Origin: Dryocola clanedunensis subsp. sulfonylureivorans
GTDB taxonomy: Bacteria > Pseudomonadota > Gammaproteobacteria > Enterobacterales > Enterobacteriaceae
Length of the DNA: 64,000 bases
Assembly: GCF_016756775.1 (NCBI RefSeq)
Contig: NZ_JAERMU010000001.1
Coordinates: 344,301-408,300 of the forward strand
Direction of reading: 5' to 3'
Position numbers and translations under genes: made by a program. Under the pieces are notes generated by a model. The model had not been told where the DNA came from and did not search any database. It worked only from the letters and a program-made list of their open reading frames with translations. This document shows positions 25,383 to 33,970 of the stretch, piece after piece; within the stretch, counting starts at the first letter, position 1, and each line of letters begins with the position of its first letter.

Positions 25383-28300
25383 TTACGCCTCCGAAGATGC
25401 CAGCGTCTCAGGCGTTAAAAAACCGCACCCGAACCAGTACTTCCGGTATCTGGCGATCAGCTGCTCTGCGTCTATAGCCCCAAATTTCTCGGCCACCAGC
25501 GCGTGTTCAATCTGCATGCGTGGGTAAGTTTTCGCCTCGAGATAAAAGGACTTAAAGGGATAAAGCGCATTGTCGCTGTCCACGCCGGGCACCCACTCTT
25601 GCGCCCAAACCTCTCCGCTGACGAAGCGGATTGCCTGCTCGCCGCCTGCAATGGTTGACAACAGTTTCTTCCACGGCACGGCGGAGAGATAGCCCAGATT
25701 AATGGCCTGTTGGTCATGCTCCCCCAGCAGGCTTTCACCCACCAGCAGGCTCGCCAGGCAGTCCACGGGGCTGATATCCAGCTCGTAGTTTTTCCACTCC
25801 GGCGCCACGCCCATTTGCAGGCAGCCCTTAATCAGGTTCAGCGTGTGGTTGGTTTCCACATTCGAGATCCCGTTGCGGACGGAACCGGTGATGTTGCCCA
25901 TGCGGAAAATAGCGCCGTGCAGCCCGCTGTCAAAGGCCTGCTTCACCAGCTGCTCACTGGCCCATTTCCCCTGCACGTAGCCATTTGCCACCGGAGGCGC
26001 AGCCGCAAGCGCTCTTTCCAGAATGCACGTGCCCTCGGCTGCTGCTGCTGAAAGCGTGGAGACGTAGAAGAAATGCTTTGGGCGTCCGAATGTACAAAGT
26101 TCCAGCAGCCGGCGGGTGCTCTCTACATTGGCGGCACGCAAAGTGGTGTAACTGTGTAAGTGGTTAACCCATGCCCCGCAGTGGTAAATCGCATCGATAC
26201 TTTCCCCTAAGGCTTCCCACACGACGCCGTTCATACCAAAACAAGGCGCATCAAGGTCGCCGCACAGCGCGCTAATTCGCGACGTATCGAGGCTCAGCTG
26301 GTACAAATCAGCGGCCTCAAGCAGCCGTTGCAGCCCATCCTTCCCTCTGACAAGACAGTGGATAATGGCTTCAGGCCGCTGACGCTGTAGCTCTGCCAGC
26401 AGATGAATGCCAAGGAAGCCGCTTGCGCCGGTCAGCAGGATCTTTTCAAACTGCCTGCTACCGGCGCTCAGACAGGTCATTGCCAGCGGCGCGACGTCAC
26501 GGGCAATCAGCTGCGCCTCTTCTTCCTCGTTGTCCTTCATATTTCCTTCGAGGTTTGCCGCCAGCTCCGCCAGTGAACGGCTGCGGAAAACCGCGGCGAC
26601 CGGGACAGATTTCCCCATCCTTTTCTGGATAAGATCTGTCATTTTGATCACCAGCAGGGAATGACCGCCGATAGTGAAGAAATTATCCTCCCGCGCGCAG
26701 GGGCGGTCTGTTTTCAGCAGCTGTTGCCAGATAAGCGCCAGCTGCTGCTCAGTTTCGCCCTCGGGTGGCGTCCCCTCTTTAATCGCGGCCGCAAAATCGA
26801 TAGCCGGAAGCTGTGCTTTATCGACTTTGCCGTTTGCCGTTAGCGGGATTTTGTTGACCGTTTGCAGCGCTGCCGGAACCATATAAGCAGGCGCAACGGC
26901 CGCAAAGGCGCTGAGAATTTCCGCCGCCTGAAGCTCGCTGACGCACCAGGCCGCAAGCTGCTTCTGCCCCTGATGTTCTATGGCGAGCACCACGGCCTGC
27001 CTGATCCCTTCAAGCTGACATAACAAGTGTTCCACTTCACCCGGCTCAAGACGGTAGCCGCGGATTTTAACCTGATTATCTCCTCGCCCCACGAACGCCA
27101 GCACCCCATCGCGTTTCCACAACACCCGGTCACCGGTTTTGTACATTTTCGGCGTGGCGGGCGTTTGCTGATGCGTTTGCTCATAAAACGGGTTATCAAC
27201 GAAGGCCTCACTGGTTTTGTCCGCTTTGTTAAGATACCCCCCTGCCAGCCCTGCTCCAGAAGTGTAAAGCTCGCCAATAGCGCCAGGCGGTAGCAGACGC
27301 TGCCGGGCATCCAGCACGTAACAGGTCGTACCCGAAATGCTGCTGCCAATAGGGATGCTTGCGCCCAGACCGTCTTCTCGCCTGATGGGATACAAGGTGG
27401 TGAAGGTGGTGTTCTCGGTCGGGCCATAGCCGTTCCAGATCTGTGCAGGCGGGGTAGCCGATGAGAGCACGGCATTCACGAGCGAGGGTGACAACGCATC
27501 GCCGCCAATCAGCAGATTCCGTAGTCCGGCAAACGCATTGGGGTTGTCGGCGGCGAGCTGATTGAACAGGGCAACCGTAAACCAGGCGTCGGTGACACCT
27601 TGCTCGGCCAGCGTCCGCTGGAGTTGTTCAGTGTCGATGACGGTTTCGTAAGGAATGACTTCTATCTGCGCGCCGTTGAGCAACGCTCCCCAGATTTCAA
27701 ACGTCGAAGCATCAAACGCAATATTGCCTGCCTGAGCGACAACAGCATCCGCCGCTATCTGCAATGGCTCTGAATTGACCACCAGACGGGTGACTCCCTG
27801 CTGGAGCACCTTCACGCCTTTAGGTTCGCCCGTCGAGCCAGAGGTGTACATCACGTAGGCTTCATCGTCAGCATGATGGACAACAGGCCGCCTTTGCGCG
27901 CTCTTCAAATAAAGAGCATCCAGCGCGATTTCAGGGCAAATGTTCTGCCGCCCCGCTGTGCCGCCGTTAACGATCAGGCAGTCTGCCGCGCTGTCGCTCA
28001 GCATGTAGCACAGCCGGTCATTCGGATGCGAGGGATCGAAAGGCACGTAGGCAGCGCCAGTTTTGAGGATCGCCAGCATGGTCACCACCGTCTCGATCCC
28101 GCGGTCAAAAGCAAAGGCGATTCGTTTTCCTTTCAGCTCCCCCCGCTGCGCCTGAAGCCCGGCGGCGAGCTGGTCGGCGCGCCGATCGAGTGCAGAGTAA
28201 GTCAGACTTTGCGACCGGCAGCGAACGGCGAGTTTATCTGGCGCCAGGCGGAGCTGGCGATCGAACAGCGGCAAGATGGCCTGTAGTGGCTTCTGCATCC

Positions 28301-31300
28301 GTGGAGGGTTCCATGCCAGTAGTTGCTGCTGACGCATCGTCTCGCCGAGGGTCATCAGCGCCGAAAGCGGTTGCTGTAAGCCTTCGGTCATCTTTTCCAG
28401 AATGGCGTGGTAGAGGTCCAGCAGGGTATCCATCAAGATTTCTGACCAGATGCCTTTGCGGAAGGTCGCTTCCAGCCGCAGCTGGCCATCGGTTTGCGGC
28501 ACCACGTTCAGCAGAAGATCGGACTTCGCCTGCTCGTCAGGCAGCGGATAATCGCTAACGTCACAGCCGCTGAGGCTGAGCGCCCTGCCGTCTCCCCCTT
28601 CGGTGTTCTGCAACACTAACAGCACGGCGCAAAGCGGATGCTGCGTCGGGCCGGAGGGAACGCCTGTGGCGGCCAGCACCTGGCCTAATGGAGCGTCGCC
28701 CCGCTCGAACCCCTGCGTCAGGTGCTGATGATTGTCGCGTAGCCAGTTTCCCAACGCGTTTTGCTCTTCAACCTGCGTTCGCAGAATCAAGGTGTTGGCA
28801 AAGAAACCAATCTGATCGCTGAGGGCCTGCTGCGGCCGGTTGGCCCAGATACCGCAAATGGGCACGTCCTGCTGCTGGCAAACTCTCGACAGCAGCAGCG
28901 CCAGCCCCGAAAAGACGAGGTTAAACAAACCGCTCTGGCTGGCTATCGCCGTACTCTGAAGCTGGCTTAGCAGGCGCGAAGGAAGCACTTTCTTGCGCAT
29001 GATGCTACCGGCCTGCGGCGTACCCATAACGGGCAGCGCCAGCGGCGTAACGTCTGCCAGCGCGGCTGCCCACCAGTCAATTTTCGGCTGAAAATCCTGC
29101 TGCTGCTGCCAGGCGCAATAATCGGGATACTGGCACGCCAGGGCCGGCAGCCCCGTTTCCCCTTCGTACAACGCCCTCAGCTCCTGGAAGAAAATCCCCA
29201 TAGACCAGCCGTCAGCAATAATGTGGTGAATGTTGATCAGCAGCAGGCGGGGCTGCTCGTTGACGTAATAAAGCGTGGTGCGTAGCAGCGGTTCGTCACC
29301 AAAGCGGAATGGGCGTGCCACCTCATCATTTATTTTCGTCGCCAGCTCGCTTTCCTGACGGACAGATACGGTGTCCAGAGTCAGCGGCGTCTCAACAACC
29401 TGCTGCCATGCCACCCCCTGCGTTTCATCGATGCGCAGACGCAGGCTATGATGCCGCTCGCCCAGTTTACGCAGCGCGGTTTGCAGGCGATGGGTATCCA
29501 GCGCGCCGACAATACGAAACGCCAGCGGTATTGAATAGTGGGCGACGTCCGGCTCCCGACAGCAGGTAAGCCACAGACGATTTTGCTCTTCTGACAGAGG
29601 AATTTTCTTTCCGGCAGGCACTACCGGGAAAAGAAGGTCGCCCTCCCCCTCCGCCTGCCGGTCGATATGCGCCGCCATTTCATGCAGCACAGGAAAACGA
29701 AAGAGATCGGCGAGGCTAATCTCTTTGCCGCAGCGTTGATATATCGCATGACGGAGTTTCACCACCAGCAGCGAATGCCCGCCTGACCAGAAGAAGTGGC
29801 CCTGGCGTCCCGGCGCCTTTTCAAGTTTAAGAATGTCCTGCCAGACTTGCTCCAGCCAGCGCTCGGTGCCGGGCTGAACGGGCTCATAGTCATGGTGATT
29901 AATTTCCGCAGCAGGTAACCGCCGCTTATCTACTTTTCCGTTTGCCGTGATGGGCAGTTTATCCAGCAGCTGCAGGCTTACCGGAACCATGTAGGCGGGA
30001 GCCTGTTCCCGGAACTGAGCAAGCAGGTGCTGAGGAGAACCGGAGCCCTGGCACCATGCCGCCAGCTGTTTTTGACCATCCACGATAATCGGTTGTACCA
30101 CCGCCAGCTCAACGCCGGGCAGCTGGCAAAGCAGGAACTCGACCTCACCGGGTTCGAGGCGGAAGCCACGGATTTTTATCTGATTATCCATGCGGCCAAG
30201 GAAATCGAGATTTCCGTCTGCCAGCCGCCTGACACGATCCCCGGTTTTGTAAAGGGTCTGAGTCGCTGATTCGCAGCAGGACTCAAGCTCCCGCTCGTAA
30301 AAAGGGTTGGCAATAAACGCTTCGTTCGTTTTGTCCGCTTTGTTCAGATAACCGAGAGCCAGCCCTAATCCGCTGGTATAGAGCTCACCTTCTTCTCCAT
30401 CAGCCACCTGATGCAGAGCCTTATCCAGCACATAACATTGCGTGCCGGAAATACTCTGTCCAAGGGGGATGCTGCTGCGGTAGCAGTCAGAAAGCCGAAT
30501 ACGGTGCAGGGTTGTGATCACCGTATTTTCCGTCGGCCCATAAGCGTTCCAGATAGCCCCCGGTGGGGAGACGGAGGATAACGCCGCCAGAACGGACGCC
30601 GGATTAAGCGCATCGCCACCGGTGAAGACGTTTTTCAGACCGCCAAAAACATCAGGGTTTTCTGTAACCAGCTGATTAAACAGCGCAACGGTGAAAAATG
30701 CATCAGAAATATTTTCTTGCTGAAGCAGACGACTCAGCTCCAGGCTATTAATAACGACGTCGTAAGGAACAATAACTAATGTACAACCATTTAATAATGC
30801 CCCCCATATTTCAAACGTCGAGGCATCAAATGCAATATTTCCGCATTGTGCAACTACGGCATCGTTCGAAAATTGAAAAGGATGTGCGTTCACCACAAGG
30901 CGTAATATGCCTTTCGCAGGAACCATCACACCTTTGGGCTGCCCCGTAGAACCTGATGTGTACATAATATACGCAGCTTCTGCTTCATCAGTAAAAAGAG
31001 GGTTGCACGCCAGCGGCTTCTCCTCGGGGAGTTCCTCAATATAAATTTCGGGACATTTCTCCTGTCTTTTTGCTTCCGCTCTGCTGGTAATGATTAATGC
31101 TGGCTGGCAGTCCTCAATAATATAGTTCAACCTTTCATCCGGCCCGCTCGGGTCGAAGGGGACATAGGTCAAACCTAGTTTTTGAGTGGCAAGAATGCTG
31201 GCGATAGCGTAAGGGTCGCGCTGCAAGGCAATAACAACCGTGCGAGAAGCAGGTATTCTGGAAAGCGTGCTCTGGATTGCGTGGGCGATACGATTCGCGA

Positions 31301-31466
31301 GATGATCTAATTGTGAGTAAGTTAAAGAGATATTGTTATATTTTATTGCACTTTTCGCGGGATGTAATTCAACCTGCTGCCTGAATGCATAATAAAGGCA
31401 ATCAGTGGCCTCTGCCTGATATTCTTTCAACAATTTTACGACCTCTGCGAGATTGCCGCGGAGCAT
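25383..31466 (-). CDS. Nonribosomal peptide synthetase, A-T-C-A-T-R
   Basis: The 2027-residue enzyme has six domains. A1 spans about 25-520 (YTSGSTGQPKG near 170). T1 has GGHS with the phosphopantetheine Ser near 563. C has HHIIADG near 748. A2 has YTSGSTGEPKG near 1207, T2 has GGHS near 1600. A terminal NAD(P)H thioester reductase has TGASGFLG near 1680 and the catalytic YVQGK near 1831. By hand alignment to GrsA the A2 specificity residues read D-A-F-W-L-G-G-T, very close to known Val codes. A1 reads D-A-F-F-F-G-A-V, suggesting an aliphatic residue. The expected product is a dipeptide aldehyde that could cyclise to a pyrazinone, as with the A-T-C-A-T-R enzyme AusA of Staphylococcus. No exporter or tailoring gene accompanies it. 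Confidence 0.93.
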   Translation of the reverse strand: MLRGNLAEVVKLLKEYQAEATDCLYYAFRQQVELHPAKSAIKYNNISLTYSQLDHLANRIAHAIQSTLSRIPASRTVVIALQRDPYAIASILATQKLGLTYVPFDPSGPDERLNYIIEDCQPALIITSRAEAKRQEKCPEIYIEELPEEKPLACNPLFTDEAEAAYIMYTSGSTGQPKGVMVPAKGILRLVVNAHPFQFSNDAVVAQCGNIAFDASTFEIWGALLNGCTLVIVPYDVVINSLELSRLLQQENISDAFFTVALFNQLVTENPDVFGGLKNVFTGGDALNPASVLAALSSVSPPGAIWNAYGPTENTVITTLHRIRLSDCYRSSIPLGQSISGTQCYVLDKALHQVADGEEGELYTSGLGLALGYLNKADKTNEAFIANPFYERELESCCESATQTLYKTGDRVRRLADGNLDFLGRMDNQIKIRGFRLEPGEVEFLLCQLPGVELAVVQPIIVDGQKQLAAWCQGSGSPQHLLAQFREQAPAYMVPVSLQLLDKLPITANGKVDKRRLPAAEINHHDYEPVQPGTERWLEQVWQDILKLEKAPGRQGHFFWSGGHSLLVVKLRHAIYQRCGKEISLADLFRFPVLHEMAAHIDRQAEGEGDLLFPVVPAGKKIPLSEEQNRLWLTCCREPDVAHYSIPLAFRIVGALDTHRLQTALRKLGERHHSLRLRIDETQGVAWQQVVETPLTLDTVSVRQESELATKINDEVARPFRFGDEPLLRTTLYYVNEQPRLLLINIHHIIADGWSMGIFFQELRALYEGETGLPALACQYPDYCAWQQQQDFQPKIDWWAAALADVTPLALPVMGTPQAGSIMRKKVLPSRLLSQLQSTAIASQSGLFNLVFSGLALLLSRVCQQQDVPICGIWANRPQQALSDQIGFFANTLILRTQVEEQNALGNWLRDNHQHLTQGFERGDAPLGQVLAATGVPSGPTQHPLCAVLLVLQNTEGGDGRALSLSGCDVSDYPLPDEQAKSDLLLNVVPQTDGQLRLEATFRKGIWSEILMDTLLDLYHAILEKMTEGLQQPLSALMTLGETMRQQQLLAWNPPRMQKPLQAILPLFDRQLRLAPDKLAVRCRSQSLTYSALDRRADQLAAGLQAQRGELKGKRIAFAFDRGIETVVTMLAILKTGAAYVPFDPSHPNDRLCYMLSDSAADCLIVNGGTAGRQNICPEIALDALYLKSAQRRPVVHHADDEAYVMYTSGSTGEPKGVKVLQQGVTRLVVNSEPLQIAADAVVAQAGNIAFDASTFEIWGALLNGAQIEVIPYETVIDTEQLQRTLAEQGVTDAWFTVALFNQLAADNPNAFAGLRNLLIGGDALSPSLVNAVLSSATPPAQIWNGYGPTENTTFTTLYPIRREDGLGASIPIGSSISGTTCYVLDARQRLLPPGAIGELYTSGAGLAGGYLNKADKTSEAFVDNPFYEQTHQQTPATPKMYKTGDRVLWKRDGVLAFVGRGDNQVKIRGYRLEPGEVEHLLCQLEGIRQAVVLAIEHQGQKQLAAWCVSELQAAEILSAFAAVAPAYMVPAALQTVNKIPLTANGKVDKAQLPAIDFAAAIKEGTPPEGETEQQLALIWQQLLKTDRPCAREDNFFTIGGHSLLVIKMTDLIQKRMGKSVPVAAVFRSRSLAELAANLEGNMKDNEEEEAQLIARDVAPLAMTCLSAGSRQFEKILLTGASGFLGIHLLAELQRQRPEAIIHCLVRGKDGLQRLLEAADLYQLSLDTSRISALCGDLDAPCFGMNGVVWEALGESIDAIYHCGAWVNHLHSYTTLRAANVESTRRLLELCTFGRPKHFFYVSTLSAAAAEGTCILERALAAAPPVANGYVQGKWASEQLVKQAFDSGLHGAIFRMGNITGSVRNGISNVETNHTLNLIKGCLQMGVAPEWKNYELDISPVDCLASLLVGESLLGEHDQQAINLGYLSAVPWKKLLSTIAGGEQAIRFVSGEVWAQEWVPGVDSDNALYPFKSFYLEAKTYPRMQIEHALVAEKFGAIDAEQLIARYRKYWFGCGFLTPETLASSEA

Positions 31467-31480
31467 AGGGTTGCTCCACG
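31457..31480 (-). promoter_or_regulatory. Hairpin covering ribosome site and start codon of the NRPS
   Basis: In the minus-strand mRNA the ribosome site GGAG lies in the 5' arm and the last two bases of the ATG in the 3' arm of a 9-bp stem (31457-31465 with 31472-31480; one U-G wobble) with a 6-base loop. Such a fold would hide the start region unless opened. A -10-like TATACA lies just upstream. Regulatory use is inferred. Confidence 0.5.
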
Positions 31481-32211
31481 CATTGTATAAATTCCATTTA
31501 TATTAAGAATATCACTGAAGCTCCCCCCTCAATACTTCACTTTTTAAAATAGTCAATTTTATCATACTTGCTTGCATACTCTCGACAGCGCCAGCTCATT
31601 TCCTGTAAATTCAAATATGCCCTGTTATGGCTGTGTTATACCGACAAATAATAACCATCAGAAACAATCCCACGCACTTATTACTTTAAGATAAACGAGC
31701 ATTAATCCTTAACAGACAAACAGAGCAGCCGATACATTATAAGAGCAGCCTGGCTACGGCTTATATTCGGAATGTCGTAAACTGGCCGGCCGGCAATGAA
31801 TGGCCGTGAAGGTAAAAAAAAACCACATGCTGGGTAGCGGAAATCTGGCACTGAAGACACCTGCATATGCCATTAATAATGCTGCCATGGCATTGATAAA
31901 TATTGTTCACCTCATCAACCAGCCCTCCAACATCCATATTAAGTATATTTTCGCATGCAAACCTGTTTAATTTAAAATTCTGAAATTCTGAAAAACCAGG
32001 CCATATCAGGTTGTGCCGTATATTCCCTGGCAAGTTCCTGCGCATTATTCATCTTTCCCCCTTCCCGCAATCAAATATTTTGCGTAAAAGAAATGTCGAT
32101 ATTATATCTCTGCACTATATTAAAAAGATTTGGTCTGTTTGATGATTTTTCTGACGCAGGCTAAATAAGCCTCCCTGACAGGGTTTTATCAGCAAGGAAA
32201 AGAAGGTGAAA
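31467..32211. other. AT-rich 745-bp region between NRPS and secreted sulfatase
   Basis: This divergent region must hold the promoters of the NRPS (minus) and of the secreted sulfatase (plus). It is clearly richer in A and T than its surroundings. The only gene-like content is a broken small reading frame at 31761-32052, listed separately. No strong paired -35/-10 elements were identified by eye. Confidence 0.5.
31761..32052 (-). pseudogene. Small frameshifted gene of unknown function
   Basis: An ATG at 32050-32052 follows a good ribosome site (GGGGGAAAG) and reads MNNAQELAREYTAQPDMAWF before ending at a nearby stop. A second frame, shifted by one base, continues with protein-like sequence (FKLNRFACENILNMDVGG ... 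GQFTTFRI). Shortening one run of five T to four would join the frames into a protein of about 96 residues with several Cys. A second run of nine T lies further on. It may be a decayed gene, a phase-variable gene or a sequencing error. No homologue is recognised. Confidence 0.35.
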
Positions 32212-33897
32212 ATGAAAAAATACAAAGGTATTGGCGTACTGGCAATAGCGGCAGGCTCGCTGTTGCCTACGGGCGCCGTGCATGCCGCAGAGCAGAACGC
32301 TGAGGCGCAAAGCAGCAACACAACCAAAAAGCCCAACATCATTCTGATCGTCTCTGATGATACAGGATACGGTGACCTTGGAGCCTACGGCGGAGGTGAA
32401 GGCCGCGGAATGCCGACGCCTAATCTTGACCGCATGGCCGACGAGGGGATGACCTTCTTTGATTTTTATGGTCAACCAAGCAGTACGCCGGGGCGTGCTG
32501 CCATGCAGACTGGACGTATTCCAAACCGTAGCGGTATGACTACCGTGGCCTTCCAGGGCCAGGGCGGCGGCCTGCCGAAAGAAGAGTGGACGCTGGCTTC
32601 CGTGCTGAAAACCGGTGGCTATAAAACCTTCTTCACCGGGAAATGGCACCTGGGCGAGGCGGACTACGCGCTGCCAAACGCACAGGGTTATGACGAAATG
32701 CGTTATGTCGGCCTCTACCACCTCAATGCCTACACCTACGCCGATCCGAAATGGTTCCCGGATATGGATCCTAAACTGCGTGAAATGTTCACACGCGTGA
32801 CCCGCGGCGCGTTGTCCGGCAAAGCTGGCGAAACGGCGCATGAAGATTTCAAAATCAACGGCCAGTATGTCAATACGCCTCAGATAGACGGCAAAGAAGG
32901 CGTGGTCGGTATTCCGTTCTATGATCGCTACGTCGAAAAAGCCTCCCTTGACTACCTTGAGGCCAACGCCAAATCGTCTGAGCCGTTCTTCATGAGCATC
33001 AACTTTATGAAGAACCACCAGCCGAATATGCCGGACCCGGACTTCGTCGGCAAATCCATGTCGAAAAGCAAATATGCTGATTCAATGGTCGAAATGGACG
33101 CCCGCGTCGGCCACATCATGGATAAACTGCGTGAGCTGGGCATTGATAAAGACACGCTGGTGGTGTGGACCACCGATAACGGCGCCTGGCAGGATGTCTA
33201 TCCGGATGCCGGTTATACCCCGTTCCGTGGAACCAAAGGGACCGATCGCGAAGGCGGCAGCCGTGTACCCGCTATCGCCTGGTGGCCAGGTAAAATCAAG
33301 GATCACAGCCGTAACCATGACATCGTGGGCGGTCTGGATCTGATGGCAACCTTCGCTTCTGTGGCGGGCATCAAGCTTCCGGAAAAAGATCGTGCGGGCC
33401 AGCCTATCATCTTCGATAGTTATGACATCACTCCTGTGCTGTTCGGAACCGGTAAAGACCCACGTACCGAGTGGTTCTACTTCACCGAGGATGAACTGTC
33501 CCCGGGGGCTGCGCGTGTAGGCCACTACAAAGCGGTGTTCAACCTGCGTGGTGACAACGGTGCGCAAACCGGTGGCCTGGCAGTGGACTCCAACCTTGGC
33601 TGGAAAGGACCTTCGTCCTATGTCGCCACCGTTCCGCAGATCTTTGACCTCTGGCAGGATCCGCAGGAACGGTATGATATCTTCATGAACAACTACACCG
33701 AGCACACCTGGACGCTGGTGACATTCAACGAAGCTATTACTAATCTGATGAAAACCTACGTGCAATATCCGCCGCGTAAATCACAAGGCGAAGGGTATTC
33801 AGGCCCCATCACGCTGAGCCAGTATGAACGTTTCAAAAATGTTCGCGACCAGCTGCAGAGTGAAGGGTTCAAATTGAGTATGCCAACCGGCAACTAA
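32212..33897 (+). CDS. Secreted Ser-type arylsulfatase
   Basis: The start taken is ATG 32212, with AAGG 5-6 bases before it; a GTG at 32206 is also in frame. The 561-residue protein has a signal peptide ending at VHAA, so it is periplasmic or secreted. The sulfatase signature is S91-T-P-G-R95 followed by AAMQTG, the Ser-type variant that needs a radical-SAM maturase. Metal-site motifs are SDDTGYGDLGAYG and TTDNGAWQDVYPDAG, with GKWHLG in between. It resembles the arylsulfatases of enterobacterial AtsA and AslA type in length. The maturase gene follows 73 bp downstream. The natural substrate is unknown. Confidence 0.9.
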   Translation: MKKYKGIGVLAIAAGSLLPTGAVHAAEQNAEAQSSNTTKKPNIILIVSDDTGYGDLGAYGGGEGRGMPTPNLDRMADEGMTFFDFYGQPSSTPGRAAMQTGRIPNRSGMTTVAFQGQGGGLPKEEWTLASVLKTGGYKTFFTGKWHLGEADYALPNAQGYDEMRYVGLYHLNAYTYADPKWFPDMDPKLREMFTRVTRGALSGKAGETAHEDFKINGQYVNTPQIDGKEGVVGIPFYDRYVEKASLDYLEANAKSSEPFFMSINFMKNHQPNMPDPDFVGKSMSKSKYADSMVEMDARVGHIMDKLRELGIDKDTLVVWTTDNGAWQDVYPDAGYTPFRGTKGTDREGGSRVPAIAWWPGKIKDHSRNHDIVGGLDLMATFASVAGIKLPEKDRAGQPIIFDSYDITPVLFGTGKDPRTEWFYFTEDELSPGAARVGHYKAVFNLRGDNGAQTGGLAVDSNLGWKGPSSYVATVPQIFDLWQDPQERYDIFMNNYTEHTWTLVTFNEAITNLMKTYVQYPPRKSQGEGYSGPITLSQYERFKNVRDQLQSEGFKLSMPTGN

Positions 33898-33907
33898 AGT
33901 AAAAATG

Positions 33908-33927
33908 GCCCGGAGGCGACTCCGGGC
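33908..33927 (+). other. Stem-loop between sulfatase and maturase genes
   Basis: GCCCGGAG (33908-33915) and CTCCGGGC (33920-33927) form a perfect 8-bp stem with loop GCGA, 11 bp after the sulfatase stop. No T-run follows, so it is probably an mRNA-stabilising or partial attenuation element that favours sulfatase over maturase expression. It also argues that translation of the maturase starts after it. Confidence 0.6.
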
Positions 33928-33970
33928 AATGACTGAAACCGTACTGCACAAGCCACACAAGGCCAGGTCT

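Noticed and set aside
25383..31466. A siderophore synthetase (enterobactin or yersiniabactin type)
   Set aside because: No aryl-acid A domain, cyclisation domain, isochorismate gene, receptor or exporter is present. The terminal reductase indicates an aldehyde product.
32161..33018. 285-codon open frame on the minus strand opposite the secreted sulfatase
   Set aside because: It is the antisense of a clear sulfatase with signal peptide and catalytic motifs. The translated product has no domain pattern, and the sulfatase explains the open frame.
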